A stretch of DNA of 64,000 nt from Arctopsyche grandis. Its lineage: Eukaryota; Arthropoda; Insecta; Trichoptera; Hydropsychidae. Below the pieces are notes generated by a model. The model was given only the letters and a program-made list of their open reading frames with translations. It had not been told where the DNA came from and did no database searches. How positions within the stretch are numbered: the stretch's first letter is position 1; each line of letters starts with the position of its first letter. This document shows, piece by piece, positions 25,421 through 38,328 of the stretch. The position numbers and the translations under genes were made by a program. The stretch lies in assembly GCF_051622035.1 (NCBI RefSeq), contig NC_135362.1:15103501-15167500 (forward strand). Reading direction: 5' to 3'.

Positions 25421-28285
25421 TTATATTGTGACTGATGTTCCTCTTATTTCTTGGTGATTAAATCAAAATAAACATATGGTAGTTTTTTAATAGCAAAGGA
25501 AAACATTCTTGTCACACGCTTGCTGCGTATTTAATTTGCAATGAGGTAAATGTGCAATCGAAGACGACGCACTTGTATACTTTTTATCAAAGACTGTAGT
25601 GATATCATGAAAAGTGGTCGGCCAGGGTTGCGACGATGTGAATGTACTATATTTTAGTAGATTTTAAAAGTATGAACTGTGCTTGTATATGACATTTCTG
25701 CGATATTTTTCAAATTTTGATGAATCGACTGTTTCAAATATTTTCATCAAAACATGTCCATAGTTTTGCAAAAACAAACTGACTTCTTATTTACGAGTGG
25801 AGTCTCTCAGTAACGTATGGGTCAGTTTTTTTGCTGCCAAACTATAGAACTCAAAGTAAATACCGAAATATATTCAAAAATTCACATTCCTAAACGAAAA
25901 ATTATTTTTTTTTAGAATATTTGAACATTTTTATTGAAAATATTACTGAGTTTATTTGAATATGTTTTAATTTTATACAAATAATTATGACTTACACCTA
26001 TATACCCTGGATTATAATAAAGTCATAAAAAAATAGAATTAATCCGTGTAAAAAAAAAAAGACTTTTTTTTATCACAAATTCGTCTTAACCAATTCACAT
26101 TTATCCATCTAACATACCAAAATCCTACCAGCAATTTGTATTTGCAAGAGTTCAAACCATTTTGTCTATTTATGCAGGTGTATGAAAAAAGATTCCTTTC
26201 CCATCATTGGTTTGTTCAACGCTTTTTTTTTATTGATAACAACCAGGGCCACCGAGAGGAATCCCCGGCCCTGGGAAAAATCATTTCGGGTCCTGACAAA
26301 CTAAAAGAAAATCTTAGATATTTTTAATATGCAAAAAATACCTGCATGTTACTGGCTATTTTTTTAAATAATTGAATAAGAAAGTATGATATAACAGGTA
26401 TGATTTCACATGAAAACAGAATGCGTAGATCGAAAAATAATAAGCATTTGGTATTGAATAAATGCATGTGTTTTTATATAGAATATCAATATCGATGTAT
26501 TTATTGGATAACCCTGTGTCGGATGTCCCGACATGGGGCCCCTTGTATATTATATTCTACTCCATTTAGACAAAGCGTCTCAACTAGTATAAGCAAACAT
26601 AGGATTCACTGAGTTCATTGATTGTAATCTGGGAATTAGATCCATGCATTTGGATGCTCACAAATTGTCAAAAATTCTATACGTATAGATCGACAAATCC
26701 CAAGAAAGCATTCGGGTTAACTTGGCTTTCCCATCACAATTTTATTCTTTACCTTGACTTCAATAAGTTATATTTGGTTTTAAGAGGTCAAATAATTTGA
26801 AGTTCTCTACATCCTATAAAAATTTATATTTCATGGGGCAATATTAGTGACTAATTCGTCACCATGGTAGAATTATTAATTAAGAACGTTAAATTCATAT
26901 TTAGTGGATTTCAGTATAATTATAATTATCAAAACTAAAAAAAATTCATAATTATAAAGTTGCTCATATGAATATACATATGTATGTATGTAAATAGTTA
27001 CTGTGTGTATTTAATGCAATGAATTTACAATTTTATCACATATGTTAACATTTTTCGCTATACTACGTAAGTCCATCCATCAACTGTGAAGAAAGCATAC
27101 ATAGATAGAAGGACGAAGTTCTAATTGCGTAAGGAACTATTAGTGTTTTTTTTTTAAATGATCGAATTTGCAATTTGGGTTCTGGTATGAAATAGATACC
27201 TTTTATCAGAAATTTTAATTGTTTTTTAAATATGCCCTTTCTATATTTAACCATTTTGTTTAGGTGATTTGGCTCCGTTAATTATTTGACTAAATTGAAT
27301 TTTCAATGTGATTCCCATTCTACCAGAGCATGTTGACAACTTTTCAAACGTTCTAATTTTTTATCTGCAAAAATTGAGTTCAAATCACATCTAAACCACT
27401 TTTAATTGAAACCAGCTAACCACATTGAATTATGAAAGTTTTATATCTAGAGTTTTTGCAATTTGTCTGTATAATTGATTCTTGTGCAGATTTTCATACT
27501 TTGTTTAAAGGCCAGAAACGACAAACCTGTTCAAATAATGGTGCTTCACCCAACATAAAAAATAAACTATTGATTTTCCAACAAAATTAAACCCTCAGTG
27601 AAAAAATTCTAGCAACTGGGGCAGATGGGGTATGTAGTAATAAAAAGATTAACTAAACAATTCAACTGCCTGTAAAACCGCTTTAATGTTCCAAGAATTT
27701 AATTTTGAAAGCAAGACTGCAACTAGTTAAAAACTCCAATCCATAATCAATATCATTTATTTTTTTCTGTAATTAAAAGACCACTTTCAAGTTCATAGTC
27801 TTGATTCTACCAATGCAATAAATACGCTTTTTGGGAGATCTTTAATATTCAAAATCGATGATTCATTCTCGTTGTAAATGAAGTTCTATATATTTTACTT
27901 ATACGTACATACATGTACACATCAAATAATTAAAATACGATATAACGGGATTGAAAAGAGTGGAGTCGTTCAATTCTATCATTTATAATCTAAAATACTA
28001 GAGCTGACCCAACTGCCCTGATTAATATTAACGATAATCCATAAAATTTACTGGCATAAACCCCTCACAATAACCACCAAAAGAATTGATTTTAAATGAG
28101 TTTTTTTTTCTTAACATCCTAGTAGTTAAAATAGCGAATAAAAAAAACAACTTGACTATTGTATATTAAATTTTAATCATAATCAATGAAGTTAGAGAGT
28201 TCCCAAGTGTAGTTTGAAAATTGATGATATTTAGGAATCCAATGTACATAAAATAAAAAGTAAAATTACACAGTAGATGTGTATT
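25421..28285. other. AT-rich intergenic DNA between E2 and RpS15A
   Basis: No gene is seen. At 26246 the sequence CAGGGCCACCGAGAGG looks like a transposon end, with a GTCGGATGTCCCGACATG hairpin at about 26520, but no matching opposite end was found. The rest is low-complexity AT-rich DNA. Confidence 0.45.
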
Positions 28286-28289
28286 TGTT

Positions 28290-28295
28290 TTTATT
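28290..28295 (-). promoter_or_regulatory. Poly(A) signal of RpS15A
   Basis: AATAAA on the minus strand, about 47 bp beyond the stop codon. This is a typical short 3' untranslated region for a ribosomal protein gene. Confidence 0.65.
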
Positions 28296-28341
28296 GTTTT
28301 TGTGTTGTTTCATACATTGTATAAATAAAAAAAATTAGTTC

Positions 28342-29141
<800 letters not shown>

Positions 29142-29800
29142 GGCTGAAACAAACCAACAGATATATTATAGAAATGTACATATACCAGAAACGAATAAAG
29201 GCGAAGATTGGACGGAATGAATTCGTTGAAGGCACTTGAGATAAATAAGAAAGAGCTCCCGGCGACCCAAGTTAAATGTTGATTCGGCGGACACATAACC
29301 TCAAAAAGTGCCCGAATGGAAAAGGTCGAAAATACACTACAACGGTGAAATAGATGAGAGAATTATTGGAGGGCGGCCATTAGGGATGGAGTTTACCGCT
29401 AGTGGTGGTATTGGAGTGGTGGAGTAGTGCCGATCGCAAGAAACAATGTGTCAAAGGGCATATGTGTACACGTCGGGACGGGCGAGTGCCGTGGTCTCGA
29501 GTCCGCGCGGGGCCCTCCTATTCGCCCAAGAATGGATCGGGGAGTCGCGTCACGGCTCTCTCCAGCGTTTTCACCAGAATAAACCAGTGGATGGCTTCAT
29601 TTCAGTGTGGATTACCTGCGGTGAGTTTTGCTGCGGCGGGCGCACCTTACAGGCCGGGACCGCAGGGTTAAAGGAAGTGGCCGTTAGGTTGTCAGCACTG
29701 ACTTCGCTTTGACGTTTGAGCGCTTTCTTATTTATAGCTAAACACGCTCATTTACGACCATATTCGATCGTACAAAATTCAATACAATACGTGAAATTAT
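29142..29800 (-). promoter_or_regulatory. RpS15A upstream region, probable promoter and non-coding first exon
   Basis: 29440-29710 is GC- and CpG-richer than the surroundings, as expected for a housekeeping promoter. The TTTCAG directly before the ATG requires an upstream non-coding exon. Several minus-strand donor candidates exist (for example CAGGTAATC near 29613). None can be chosen with confidence, and no clear TOP-type pyrimidine start was fixed. The plus-strand frames here are unlikely to be genes. Confidence 0.5.
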
Positions 29801-30054
29801 GGTAAACGGACTACTAGTCATACGTAAACCAGTCACAGGACAACCGGTCGCTCTAGATCGGTCACACGTGATCACCCGTCACATTAAAATTGGTCACGAT
29901 AAAACTGGTCACACCCTAAAATTGGTCACGACAAAACTGGTTGACCGATTTTAGGGTGTGACCAGTTTTATTGTGACGGGTGATTACGTGTGACCGATCT
30001 AGAGCGACCGGTTGTCCTGTGACCGGTTCACATTTGACTAGTAATCACCGAACC
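29801..30054. mobile_element. Foldback MITE with GGT...TACTAGTCA ends
   Basis: 254 bp that folds on itself along nearly its whole length: CACAGGACAACCGGTCGCTC pairs with GAGCGACCGGTTGTCCTGTG, and GATCGGTCACACGTGATCAC with its complement. The identical 8-mer GAAATTAT flanks it at 29793-29800 and 30055-30062. A half copy of the same family lies at 31276-31392. Confidence 0.88.
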
Positions 30055-30239
30055 GAAATTATATCAAAGTAAAAATAAATTAGGTAGGTACTGCTGAAGC
30101 TTTTGAATTCATTTAATTAAATAAAGATAATATTTTAATTCTGATGTTCTAATTTTAAAAAATTGTAAACTCATATTTTACATATTACATATATAAATTG
30201 TACTAATTATATTTATATATTATTACATATATAATTTAA

Positions 30240-30425
30240 AGTACAAGTCATTTATCACACCCCCCCCCCCCTCATTAAATTAAGATTAAGGCCTCCCTTA
30301 AATATTATATGTATAATTTCTTATTTTTGCTTAAGAAATAGTTATTGAAAATAAAAAATAAAATTACATAGGGGTGCCAATTTTTCCTTTTGACTCGCAT
30401 GACAAAATGTCTAGTCCCGGCTCTG
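30240..30425. mobile_element. Possible hAT-type end fragment with C-run
   Basis: The minus strand starts CAGAGCCGGGACTAG at about 30425 and runs through GGTGCC to a C-run at 30258-30272. The form of the end and the C-run resemble other hAT-type copies here, but no partner end or duplication was found. Confidence 0.3.
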
Positions 30426-30569
30426 ATATAAATATAATGTATTTTAATACAATAAAAAAATCAAAAGCATGTTTTGAAAATTATCGAGCGCTCTCATTCG
30501 TGAAAAGCCATGATTTAAATATGAAAGGTCAGTATTTATATTTTGATTTCTGATTTTTACATATATACC

Positions 30570-30966
30570 AGGAAAGCCTAGCAGGTAAACCCCCATGCGC
30601 CTTCCTAACCAATTACAAAAATTGCAGATTTTTTTATTACATAAATCGCTGTATTTCGAGCTGCTCAAGAATCCGAAATTAAATATTAATTAATTATTCC
30701 ATATTAACATCTATGAATTTAGACTTGTACATAAATCAAATTCAGATATTGTTTACATAGTGGGTAGGAAGGTTTTTGCCATTTTGATGGAGGAACCGTT
30801 TCAACAATGATATCAGATAAATTGGAAAACTTTGATAGGAAGCGATCGACTCGGAGTCACAAATATCCAAGTCTGACCAGCAACATTAGAGATTAGCACG
30901 GGATCGAACCCGGTAACCTCTCGGTGCTTAGCACAAACACAACCACCGAGCCATACTGTTGGCTAA
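30570..30966 (-). mobile_element. tRNA-derived SINE, nearly full length
   Basis: About 397 bp on the minus strand. The 5' head has tRNA-like RNA polymerase III promoter boxes: A box TGGCTCGGTGG (30943-30953) and B box GGTTCGATCCC (30900-30910), correctly spaced. The body includes TCATTGTTGAAACGGTTCCT. The 3' end AGGAAGGCGCATGGGGG...CCTGCTAGGC precedes an ATATATGTA tail. Relatives: 8621-8720 (tail), 12141-12256 (centre), 49830-49975 (5' body) and 56636-56919 (body and tail). It is an inactive-looking interspersed repeat with no protein. Confidence 0.87.
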
Positions 30967-31275
30967 ACGGCCAGTATCCATCGTTCAGTATACAAGCGGT
31001 CAGCATAAATAATAAAAGGTCAGTATTTATATTGAATCGTCTGTATTAATGTTAAATGGTAAGTTTTGTTTTAGATGAATGGCCAGTACTACTTTTTGGT
31101 TATTATCAACAAAGTTGATACGATCTTGATAGACAATCCAAACCAACAGGCATTTCTATTTGTTCTGGCGAATGTGCGTTAGATTTGTGAACTCTCCATT
31201 TGTTATTTATACTGACATTTAATAATATAATACTGACTATTTTGTAAATAAAATACTAGCCGAAAACTGATTTAT

Positions 31276-31392
31276 GGAAAACGGACTACTAGTCATATGT
31301 GAACCAGTCACAGGACAACCGGTCGCTCTAGATCGGTCACACGTGATCACCCGCCACACTTAAACTGGTCACGAGAAAACTGGTCACAAAGG
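31276..31392 (+). mobile_element. Half copy of the TACTAGTCA foldback MITE
   Basis: Shares ACGGACTACTAGTCAT and then AACCAGTCACAGGACAACCG with the left arm of 29801-30054, then stops at CTGGTCACAA. Only one arm is present, so it cannot fold. Confidence 0.85.
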
Positions 31393-31399
31393 TTGTCAG

Positions 31400-32190
31400 T
31401 TGCGTGCGCGCCGTTTTGGGGAGCGTACGAACTTTTGAAAATTTTCGCAAAAGTTCTATTTACATGTCGCTTCTTTTCCCTGACAAATACGATTGCAGAA
31501 TTGAAAACGATGACGGCGAAAACATAATTTATATATAGCCCTCACTAACTCGAGGAATGTGATTGGGTTAAAAGTTTTAGCGGTATAACCTCCATCCATA
31601 GGAACGTTAAAGCATGCCGCAAGAATAAGACAACGAACTTCGGAGGTTTGATCATCCTGATATTTATTGTATAACACAAATATAATATTTTTCAAATATT
31701 TACGTTCTATTGCATTATTTTTAGGAAAATGTACGTGAGTCGCTACAGTGCTATTCATAAATCTAAATCGTGTCCAATAAAAACCAAAAAATTGCACTGT
31801 GGTACACAAATCACCATCTGTATAAAAATATTAACGAGCGTGCAAAGAAAACACATCTTATAAAGGTATAATTGAATTTTATTTTTATGTACTTAGATTG
31901 TTTACCTTTGAATTTGTTAGTATATATCAGACGTCGGAAACCCTTTTTTGGCTGCGGGTCAACATCAACACAAATATGACTGAAAATGTTTTGGGTCAGT
32001 GGGTATTTTCATTTTAAAATAGTCTTGGTGAATAATAAGATAAATTTTATTGAAAAAATAATTACAATATTTTAAACTTAAACGATTTTCATATATAACT
32101 TGTAATGATAATATTAGTAATAAGTGACGGAGCACCGAGTTGAAAACAACACTTTTGAAGATGCTATATGAAGCATTGGTGGTATAGAAT
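31400..32190. other. Unassigned region with one unrecognised minus-strand frame
   Basis: A 117-codon minus-strand frame (31456-31809) is not recognised. It lies just beyond the Harbinger remnant and could be decayed mobile-element sequence. At 31928 CAGACGTCGGAAACCC followed by TTTTTTGGCTGCGGGTCA looks like a hAT-type end, with no partner found. Confidence 0.35.
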
Positions 32191-32271
32191 AAATATATAT
32201 GACTACACCTAAAAAGATTGTATGACTTTTGACAATACAAGGTACCCGATTGAAAAAAAAAATTTACATAC

Positions 32272-32720
32272 CTGAATGAATTCCTTCAATACTTTGTAAA
32301 TGGCTTCCAAAACTAATAGAAGAAATTTGGATATGGTGCTCTTTGGAACTCGGTTTAAATTTTCGAAGCTGTGGAAATTGTCATCAATCGCCGGGTAACT
32401 CATTACTATTTGCAGTTTTAATCATACACATAAAGCGACTCTCATGATAGTATCAGTTCTCTGGATTTTTGGTCTGATCCGCTCCAAGAGAAATCCAAAC
32501 TGTTCACTTGTTAATATTATGTGATCCCTGTTGAACTTCTGAAAGAAAATTACTATACAAACCCAACTCACCGTACCTTAAAATCTAGTCGCCTTCTTAC
32601 GTCTTCTGTTCACTGAACGGAGAGAGTTTGATGAATTTCTAGTTCTCTTATCAACATGTTCACGACAGCAGGATATAACTTGCAGAACCAGATTCGTCAT
32701 TTTGAAATTGTCTGGGTGGC
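32272..32720 (-). pseudogene. PIF/Harbinger transposase (HARBI1-like) fragment
   Basis: An exon-like block on the minus strand (32538-32272) is bounded by a TTTCAG acceptor and a CAGGTATG donor and is 267 bp (89 codons). It encodes LLERIRPKIQRTDTIMR, which matches the R-L-x-P-x-I-x-x-x-D-T-x-M-R segment of Harbinger transposases. It continues with FENLNRVPKSTISK and LEAIYKVLKE, matching the helix-turn-helix-like F-R-V-x-x-S-T-I-S-K and E-A-I-Y-x-x-L segments. One in-frame TGA interrupts it, and the catalytic DDE exon is not found downstream. An upstream exon-like piece (about 32600-32720) ends in a basic NRRRKKATRF segment. This is a decayed transposase, DNA transposon class II. Confidence 0.7.
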
Positions 32721-32724
32721 GATG

Positions 32725-33915
32725 TGTCAATCACATTTACTGGGTGCACTCATATAATGTCAACTCGGTATAAACAATAATTTTATCAAAATATAAAACT
32801 CCAATGTGTATTTTTTATTTTTTCAGAAGTTAGAAGAGAAAAAAGAAGCATATCTAATGTTATGTGGAAGATCTACCAAACACTCAATCCCACATATGTA
32901 TATGTATTATTACTAAAATAATTTGCCTGTTCCAAAACATGTCTTGTTTAAATTAAAAAAGTATTTTTCATGAATTCTATTTTCCCACTACTATTAAATT
33001 ATTATTGTACCCTGTAAACCCTTATAAATACTAATCACTACCCTTGCCTATATTACACCTTTCGTTCAAACTGATCTGTGATTGGTTGAACCCAACCAGC
33101 AGATTATAAATATACATATATGTATACTAGACCTTTGTTAAGTCACTTGCGATCAAACTGCCTAACTTGTATTTATAATTCGAGACATATCGTGTATCTG
33201 AAAACATGTAAATATGAATCTCGTTAATATTAACTGCAATTGGAAATAAAATATAAGCATAACGGAATTGTATTTATGATTTTTGTAAACACCGACTCTT
33301 CCCCCGTAACACTACATTGTTTATCATGATAAAAACACGTGTGGAGCTATGAGCTCCAGAGATGCTGTGCTTTTTGCTATTCTCATATCTGAACGTCAAA
33401 CGACTTCAGATATGAATATACTCAAATTTTTTCATTGCTGAAAGAGGCCATCTGAGGAGTTGGGCTTACCACATTATTTCATGACAAATGATAGCAATGC
33501 AGAACGATTATCTCTAAATAATGTTTTTCCGAATGTAAAGTTGTTACTATGCATCTTTTCTGTGTGGGGCTGGCTCTGACTCAAAAAATTAACATTTAAA
33601 ATAACAGAGTGAAGCTTATATAAAAGGACTGAACTATTTTATTTATTCATTTCATTCAAAAAATTATATTATGCAAATAATAATACCCAGGCCCTTGAAA
33701 CCTTCGAATTGGCTTAGAATAATGTTACATCAGTAATATATTTAATATATTAAAAACATTGGCGACTAAGAGAATTTTGGTGTTTGGCTTTAATATGCAG
33801 AAACTAAATAAATAACTATTCAGAGTTGACGATCAGAATTTTCAAAGAATAAATCCTATAATGCTGTAAATATAATTAAATGTACATACACATGTATGTA
33901 TATTAAAATTTATTT
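32725..33915. other. AT-rich DNA, no gene seen
   Basis: No exon or repeat boundary recognised. Contains an ATATG microsatellite patch near 33110. Confidence 0.5.
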
Positions 33916-33929
33916 GTTTTTTACTTCCA

Positions 33930-34165
33930 ATGTTAATGATTGCATGAAATTCTTACATACACTGAATGTACTTACTTTTTATTTATACCCATTTTATAAC
34001 CAATATATCGGGTTCCATGTAAATTTTTAGTGATTTTTTTAGTCGCTATTATTATTACTAACAATTTTATACTGTGACAAGAAAAGTCTATCTTAATAAA
34101 ATCGTTCAAGTTGGAGTCGGAGTCAAATCATAAATTAAAGTCGGAGTCGGTAAATTTTGACTTCA
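33930..34165 (-). mobile_element. Fragment of the CAGGGCTGTGGAG hAT family, inverted
   Basis: Matches the reverse complement of about 57035-57240 inside the element at 56990-57577. Shared landmarks are AAAATCGTTCAAGTTGGAGT, ACTAACAATTTTATA and GTACTTACTTTTTATTTATA. The terminal repeat itself is degraded. Confidence 0.75.
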
Positions 34166-34747
34166 CAGCTAGGTGATAAAGAAAACTTACCTTTAGCCAG
34201 AGCAGTCTCTTTCATTATTTAACTAAGCATAGGCATTAAAAATTAAAAATTATGTGAAAGAAAAAAACAGTTTTTATGAAAATTGAGAAACGTATTTTTT
34301 GGAAATTGTACATAAAATGATCATAAAAAGTGAACTAGTAAAAATTAATGTGATAAAAATTTGTTATTAACAAAAAGTGGAAACCATTCAGAAAACGAAT
34401 AATCGATTTGATTAAGATTCATAGCATGGTCTACACATTCCAAGCCGGGTCCCCCCTAAAAAAAGTTTCAAAATTGAAAATAAATATTTTTCACGATATA
34501 CATTAAGGAGTAATAAGATTTAGGATCAAGTCATGATGTAATAAAAATAATAACTAAGGTATCACCAACAAGTTACTACCTAAATATAATTACAAAGTAC
34601 GAAGACGAAATGTCGAGAAAACAAGTCTAGAAATTTCAAGGCCTGGCCTAGGCAAATTTAGAAGGTGGGGGGGAGGCGTTAAATATCTCTCCCTCAAATG
34701 CTTTTTTTATTACCGAATTTTTTCTATAAATGATTTATTTAGCAATA

Positions 34748-35453
34748 CAATGGAACCTCGATTATCCGGACTAATTGGGGACGAAGGTAGTCTGGGTAAT
34801 CGAAAAAGATCACAATTAATATGGTAAGACGTGTACATTCAGTATGAATAATTTTTATTTGTCTACATTTACATATATAATAATATGAAGATCAATATTA
34901 AATTATTCTTTATTGAGAAATTCAATTATGGATTTTTGCTTAAAGTTAGTTGTTCTTTTTGAAACTGCCAAATCGCGAATACTTTTTATATAATAATGGA
35001 CCAGGTATTGGCTGTCCACATAAAAATACACTCTTTAACTTCTTGATTTCCTGATTTTTTCATAATTTTACCCTCAGAGCTTCCATCTTCTGACATTTAA
35101 GAATCAGTAAACTTTATAATTTTTTCACGTTGTTTTTTTTATATCCGAGATCGTTAACGTTCCAACATTTTTATTTGACAAAAACGTCCTAAGACACCGC
35201 TTTTTATTAAAACATTGGTTTTATCTCATTTGTCTTTTAATGATAATACAACACGTTTTCTTTTCCATATTGGTAATATTAAAAATAAATATTTAAATCT
35301 CGATCAAGTTTTCAAGAAACATCCTTGAATAATTTTGAAGATAACAGTAATTTCTCCTTCTTATTTTCGAATTTTTATGTTATGCATTTCAAAGCAACAA
35401 AATCGTAAAATTTATGTTTGTTTTTAACAATCCGGATAATCAATGTTCTACTG
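34748..35453. mobile_element. pogo/Tigger-type element with decayed transposase, copy 1
   Basis: Ends CAATGGAACCTCGATTATCC and GGATAATCAATGTTCTACTG are imperfect inverses, flanked by TA dinucleotides (34746-34747 and 35454-35455). The AACCTCGATTATCCGGA end is characteristic of pogo-type Tc1/mariner transposons. On the minus strand KSIRDLAVSKRTTNFKQKS (about 34940-35000) looks like a remnant of the N-terminal DNA-binding domain. The 706 bp body has no intact frame. Confidence 0.8.
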
Positions 35454-35539
35454 TACTGCTAGTATAAAGTTACACATTCTGTCAAAATAATAACAATATT
35501 AATAAAGCCACCTATCGGGCAAAATTCGAAACGAAGAAA

Positions 35540-36110
35540 TGAAAGTGCTAAAATATCTACTAGATGGCGCTGCGGCGGGCACAATGCGCCAAGAGAAACA
35601 AGTTGTTGAACCGGTTACTTGCCGTCACCAGTCAGTTTGGTTCGAAACGTGGTGGTGCGTGGTCGCGTTCGTACGTCGTCTCGACCACTCGACCACTCGA
35701 CCACTCGGCAAACTTTTTTCGAAGACTATTCGGCCACCGCGGTCGCTCAAAGTTCACCGTCGATTGCCAATCGTGACTTGATCGCAGTTTGAGTGGTGTC
35801 GGATCGCGACTCGCGACTCGCGACTCGCAACTCGCGACTCACCGTCATACAGGTGTGTTGTGGCGGTGCGACTCCTGGCAACGGCCTCCCTGCCCGCCTC
35901 CATCTCAGGTGAACGCTAAACGGTTCGTTCAAGTTTCACCAAAGTTCCGCGAGTGCATCGAATGCACTTCAAAGTGCACTAGTGTGGTTTTTATTCATTG
36001 TCACTTCTTGACTTTACATCTCGTTTCGAAAAACGAAACCCGCTTTTTGAAACGCGACACGTTCCGTTCCGTTCCGTTTAACCTGAGCGGTTACGCATAG
36101 GTATAGGTGT
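35540..36110 (+). promoter_or_regulatory. GC-rich promoter-like region with short tandem repeats
   Basis: A sharply GC- and CpG-enriched block in AT-rich DNA, 2 kb upstream of a probable first coding exon on the plus strand. It contains a CGACCACT triple repeat (35688-35708), repeated ACTCGCG units (35803-35840) and GTTCCGTTCC repeats near 36061. Most simply it is the promoter and non-coding first exon of the gene whose signal-peptide exon is at 38145-38328. Open frames here are probably artefacts of composition. Confidence 0.5.
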
Positions 36111-36657
36111 GTGCGGTGCGAAGATCTCGTTGCAAATTGCATCATTTAATTATGCAATAATATAATCTATACGACTTCCTAGAACGTTTCAATGGATGTT
36201 TTAAATATTGAGCGGTTCGATTTTGCTCTTCGCTGCAACGTAACGATCTTTTGAAACCGTTGTGAATTCGAATGTCGGGTTCTTTTGTTTTGTTTTGAAT
36301 GCGTTTCACACGTGCGTTAGTTCACTGCATGTTAGGTGTATATATATTTAATTTAAGATAAATAACTGTTTGTTTAACAGATTTGGGTTTGTTTTAATCA
36401 GTAGATCAAATAAGGGATGAATCCAATAACAAACCGTACTAAACAATTTGAGGTTAGGCGACTTGTAACTTGTAAATTTCTATATAGATCTTTTAGAATG
36501 TCCATTGTATAAAAATTTGAAAATGTTTATATTTATACTGATTTGAATAAATATTGGTTGACTTCATTGTCGTTGAAAATTTGACTAAAGAAAATTTTCG
36601 TCCGCGGCGCATCTTTTTCAATTTATAATTTTTTTTCTGGAAATGAATCATATACAG

Positions 36658-36875
36658 CCATTCACCATCCATTGCTAGATGGAAACCTCTTCAACAAACT
36701 TCCATTCGTCTGTATTTTGAGCAACTCGCATCCATCTCATTCCACACATTTTTCTTATTTGATCCACTAATCTCCTCTGTGGCCTTCCTTGTACCCGTTT
36801 ATATTCTCTCGGGTATCTTCGGGGCACTTCTTTCGTTCTTCTATTATTTATTGCCATTTCAGTCTCTTCACTATA
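36658..36875 (-). pseudogene. RTE-type retrotransposon 3' end fragment
   Basis: Minus strand encodes RRYPREYKRVQGRPQRRLVD and then MRWMRVAQNTDEWK, the basic C-terminal end of an RTE/BovB-type endonuclease-reverse transcriptase. It is followed by the short 3' region CCATTTACC/TGAATGGC. Related copies are at 39431-39908 (+), 41867-42280 (-) and 43805-44055 (-). No endonuclease or reverse transcriptase domain remains. Confidence 0.8.
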
Positions 36876-36884
36876 TCAACTATT

Positions 36885-38040
36885 CTTGTTATCAGTAAAA
36901 GGCGACTAGTCATCGGTGCAATGGTCACAAAAAAGGGACACTATTGTTAATTTCTTAGAAAAATCATGCTTTTTTACTCTCTTGCTTTGAACACTAATGG
37001 AACGGTCTGTTGTTATATGAAACTGCACCGAACCTTTACCGAAGTCTAGTTATCAATAGAGTAACTACAAAAATTTGGCCCGCATGCAAAAGTTACCAAA
37101 GGGAACCCCCCATTTTTTTTAAATTAACTTACAAACTTTTAATGTCTTTTTTGTTTTGTTTTTAAATGTACAAATTCTGCGATCACATATTTTAAATACA
37201 TTTTCTGAGCTTCTTCATGTTCAATAGTTATTATTGAAAGTTCACCAAGTCTAGATTTATCGATTAAATTTCTTCTATAGACGACGAATCCAAATCAGAA
37301 AAAAAACACAATAAAACAGCACGGAGACAACGACTCACAGCTTTACTCTTTAATTTTGGGATATAAACAAAATATTAGTATTTAACTAGCGCTTCAAAAC
37401 CGTGATGATTTATGATATTTTTTTTTTCTATACATAAGATTGTTTTCAGTGTAAATTGATTTTCTTTTGTGCATTGATAACTTTTTTGTTCTTTAAAATA
37501 TATATGTATTAATATTTGAAGGTCCCGCATGTACCGCATACCCCCGCGTCATAGAAATTACACCACTGAATTGTCAATATATCTTAACTTTCCGTTTATT
37601 CCATTTTATTCCGTTTCCTATCGCGTCTCATGTCAAACATGCAACGTTCCATATTTGAAAATAGGTGTATATTTGGAAATCTTATGCGTATTATCGTATA
37701 TATTGATCGTGTTCTGCTCGACTTAATTTGTTCTAGTTAGATATGTCGGCAATCAAAGAGCTTAAATCCACGGCAATAATAAAAAAATGAGATTATTCAA
37801 TCATAAAAATGCTGGTTTTGTCATTGGTTGATGTTTTTTCGTCTTTGATTCCGTTTTGCAAAAAAAGTCATCAAACCATTGCATAATGTGCGTTTATTCT
37901 ATTCATTGTTGCGAATGATACATCTTCGAATTGAAATTTATTAAATTACATTCTATGTACATATGTTGGTTTGTTAAATCCAAATAAAGCGCACCGCACA
38001 CACTAATCGTTGCATATAATTAACCGGTTAATTAAATTTC
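36885..38040. other. AT-rich DNA, probable 5' intron of the gene starting upstream
   Basis: No exon or repeat is recognised between the GC-rich block and the acceptor at 38043. Confidence 0.4.
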
Positions 38041-38144
38041 CAGTCAACAATGAAGTGAACACATATGTAGTAAAGCAGTCCGATGATGGCTATCTCATGT
38101 GCTAATTAAAATTTCGGCTGAAATCTAATTGAATTCAATATAAC

Positions 38145-38328
38145 ATGAATGAAACCAGTGTTCGGACAAGTTCCAATTTTACTCATTCATCGAAAAGGAA
38201 CATGGAAGAGGACGAGAGACGTCCGAGTTCGTTGCAGTTCAACAAGAGCACCCATTTTAGAAGAAAATCGTTGGAGCTTCTGCTGACCCTCATAGTTCTG
38301 ATCATCGTTCCCTGCTCGGCACACTCAG
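38145..38328 (+). CDS. Probable first coding exon with signal peptide, gene unidentified
   Basis: An ATG at 38145 opens a 61-codon frame ending at a GT donor (CAGGTATAC, 38329). An acceptor-like TTTCCAG ends at 38043, giving a 5' untranslated stretch of about 100 bases in this exon. The peptide has a long polar N-terminus, then FRRKSLELLLTLIVLIIVPC and SAHSG: positive charges, a hydrophobic core of about 15 residues and a small-residue cleavage context, that is, a signal peptide or signal anchor. An internal ATG (MEEDERR) would give a shorter leader. The exon ends in phase 1. The product is probably secreted or membrane-bound, but no later exon was identified with confidence, so no family is proposed. 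It could be a neuronal Ig-type gene like the one at the window start; that is only a guess. Confidence 0.55.

Noticed and set aside
26246-26560. Possible transposon starting CAGGGCCACCGAGAGG
   Set aside because: No partner end or flanking duplication was found, so it is not called as an element.
31456-31809. A 117-codon minus-strand frame next to the Harbinger remnant
   Set aside because: It could not be matched to any Harbinger domain or other family; left unassigned.
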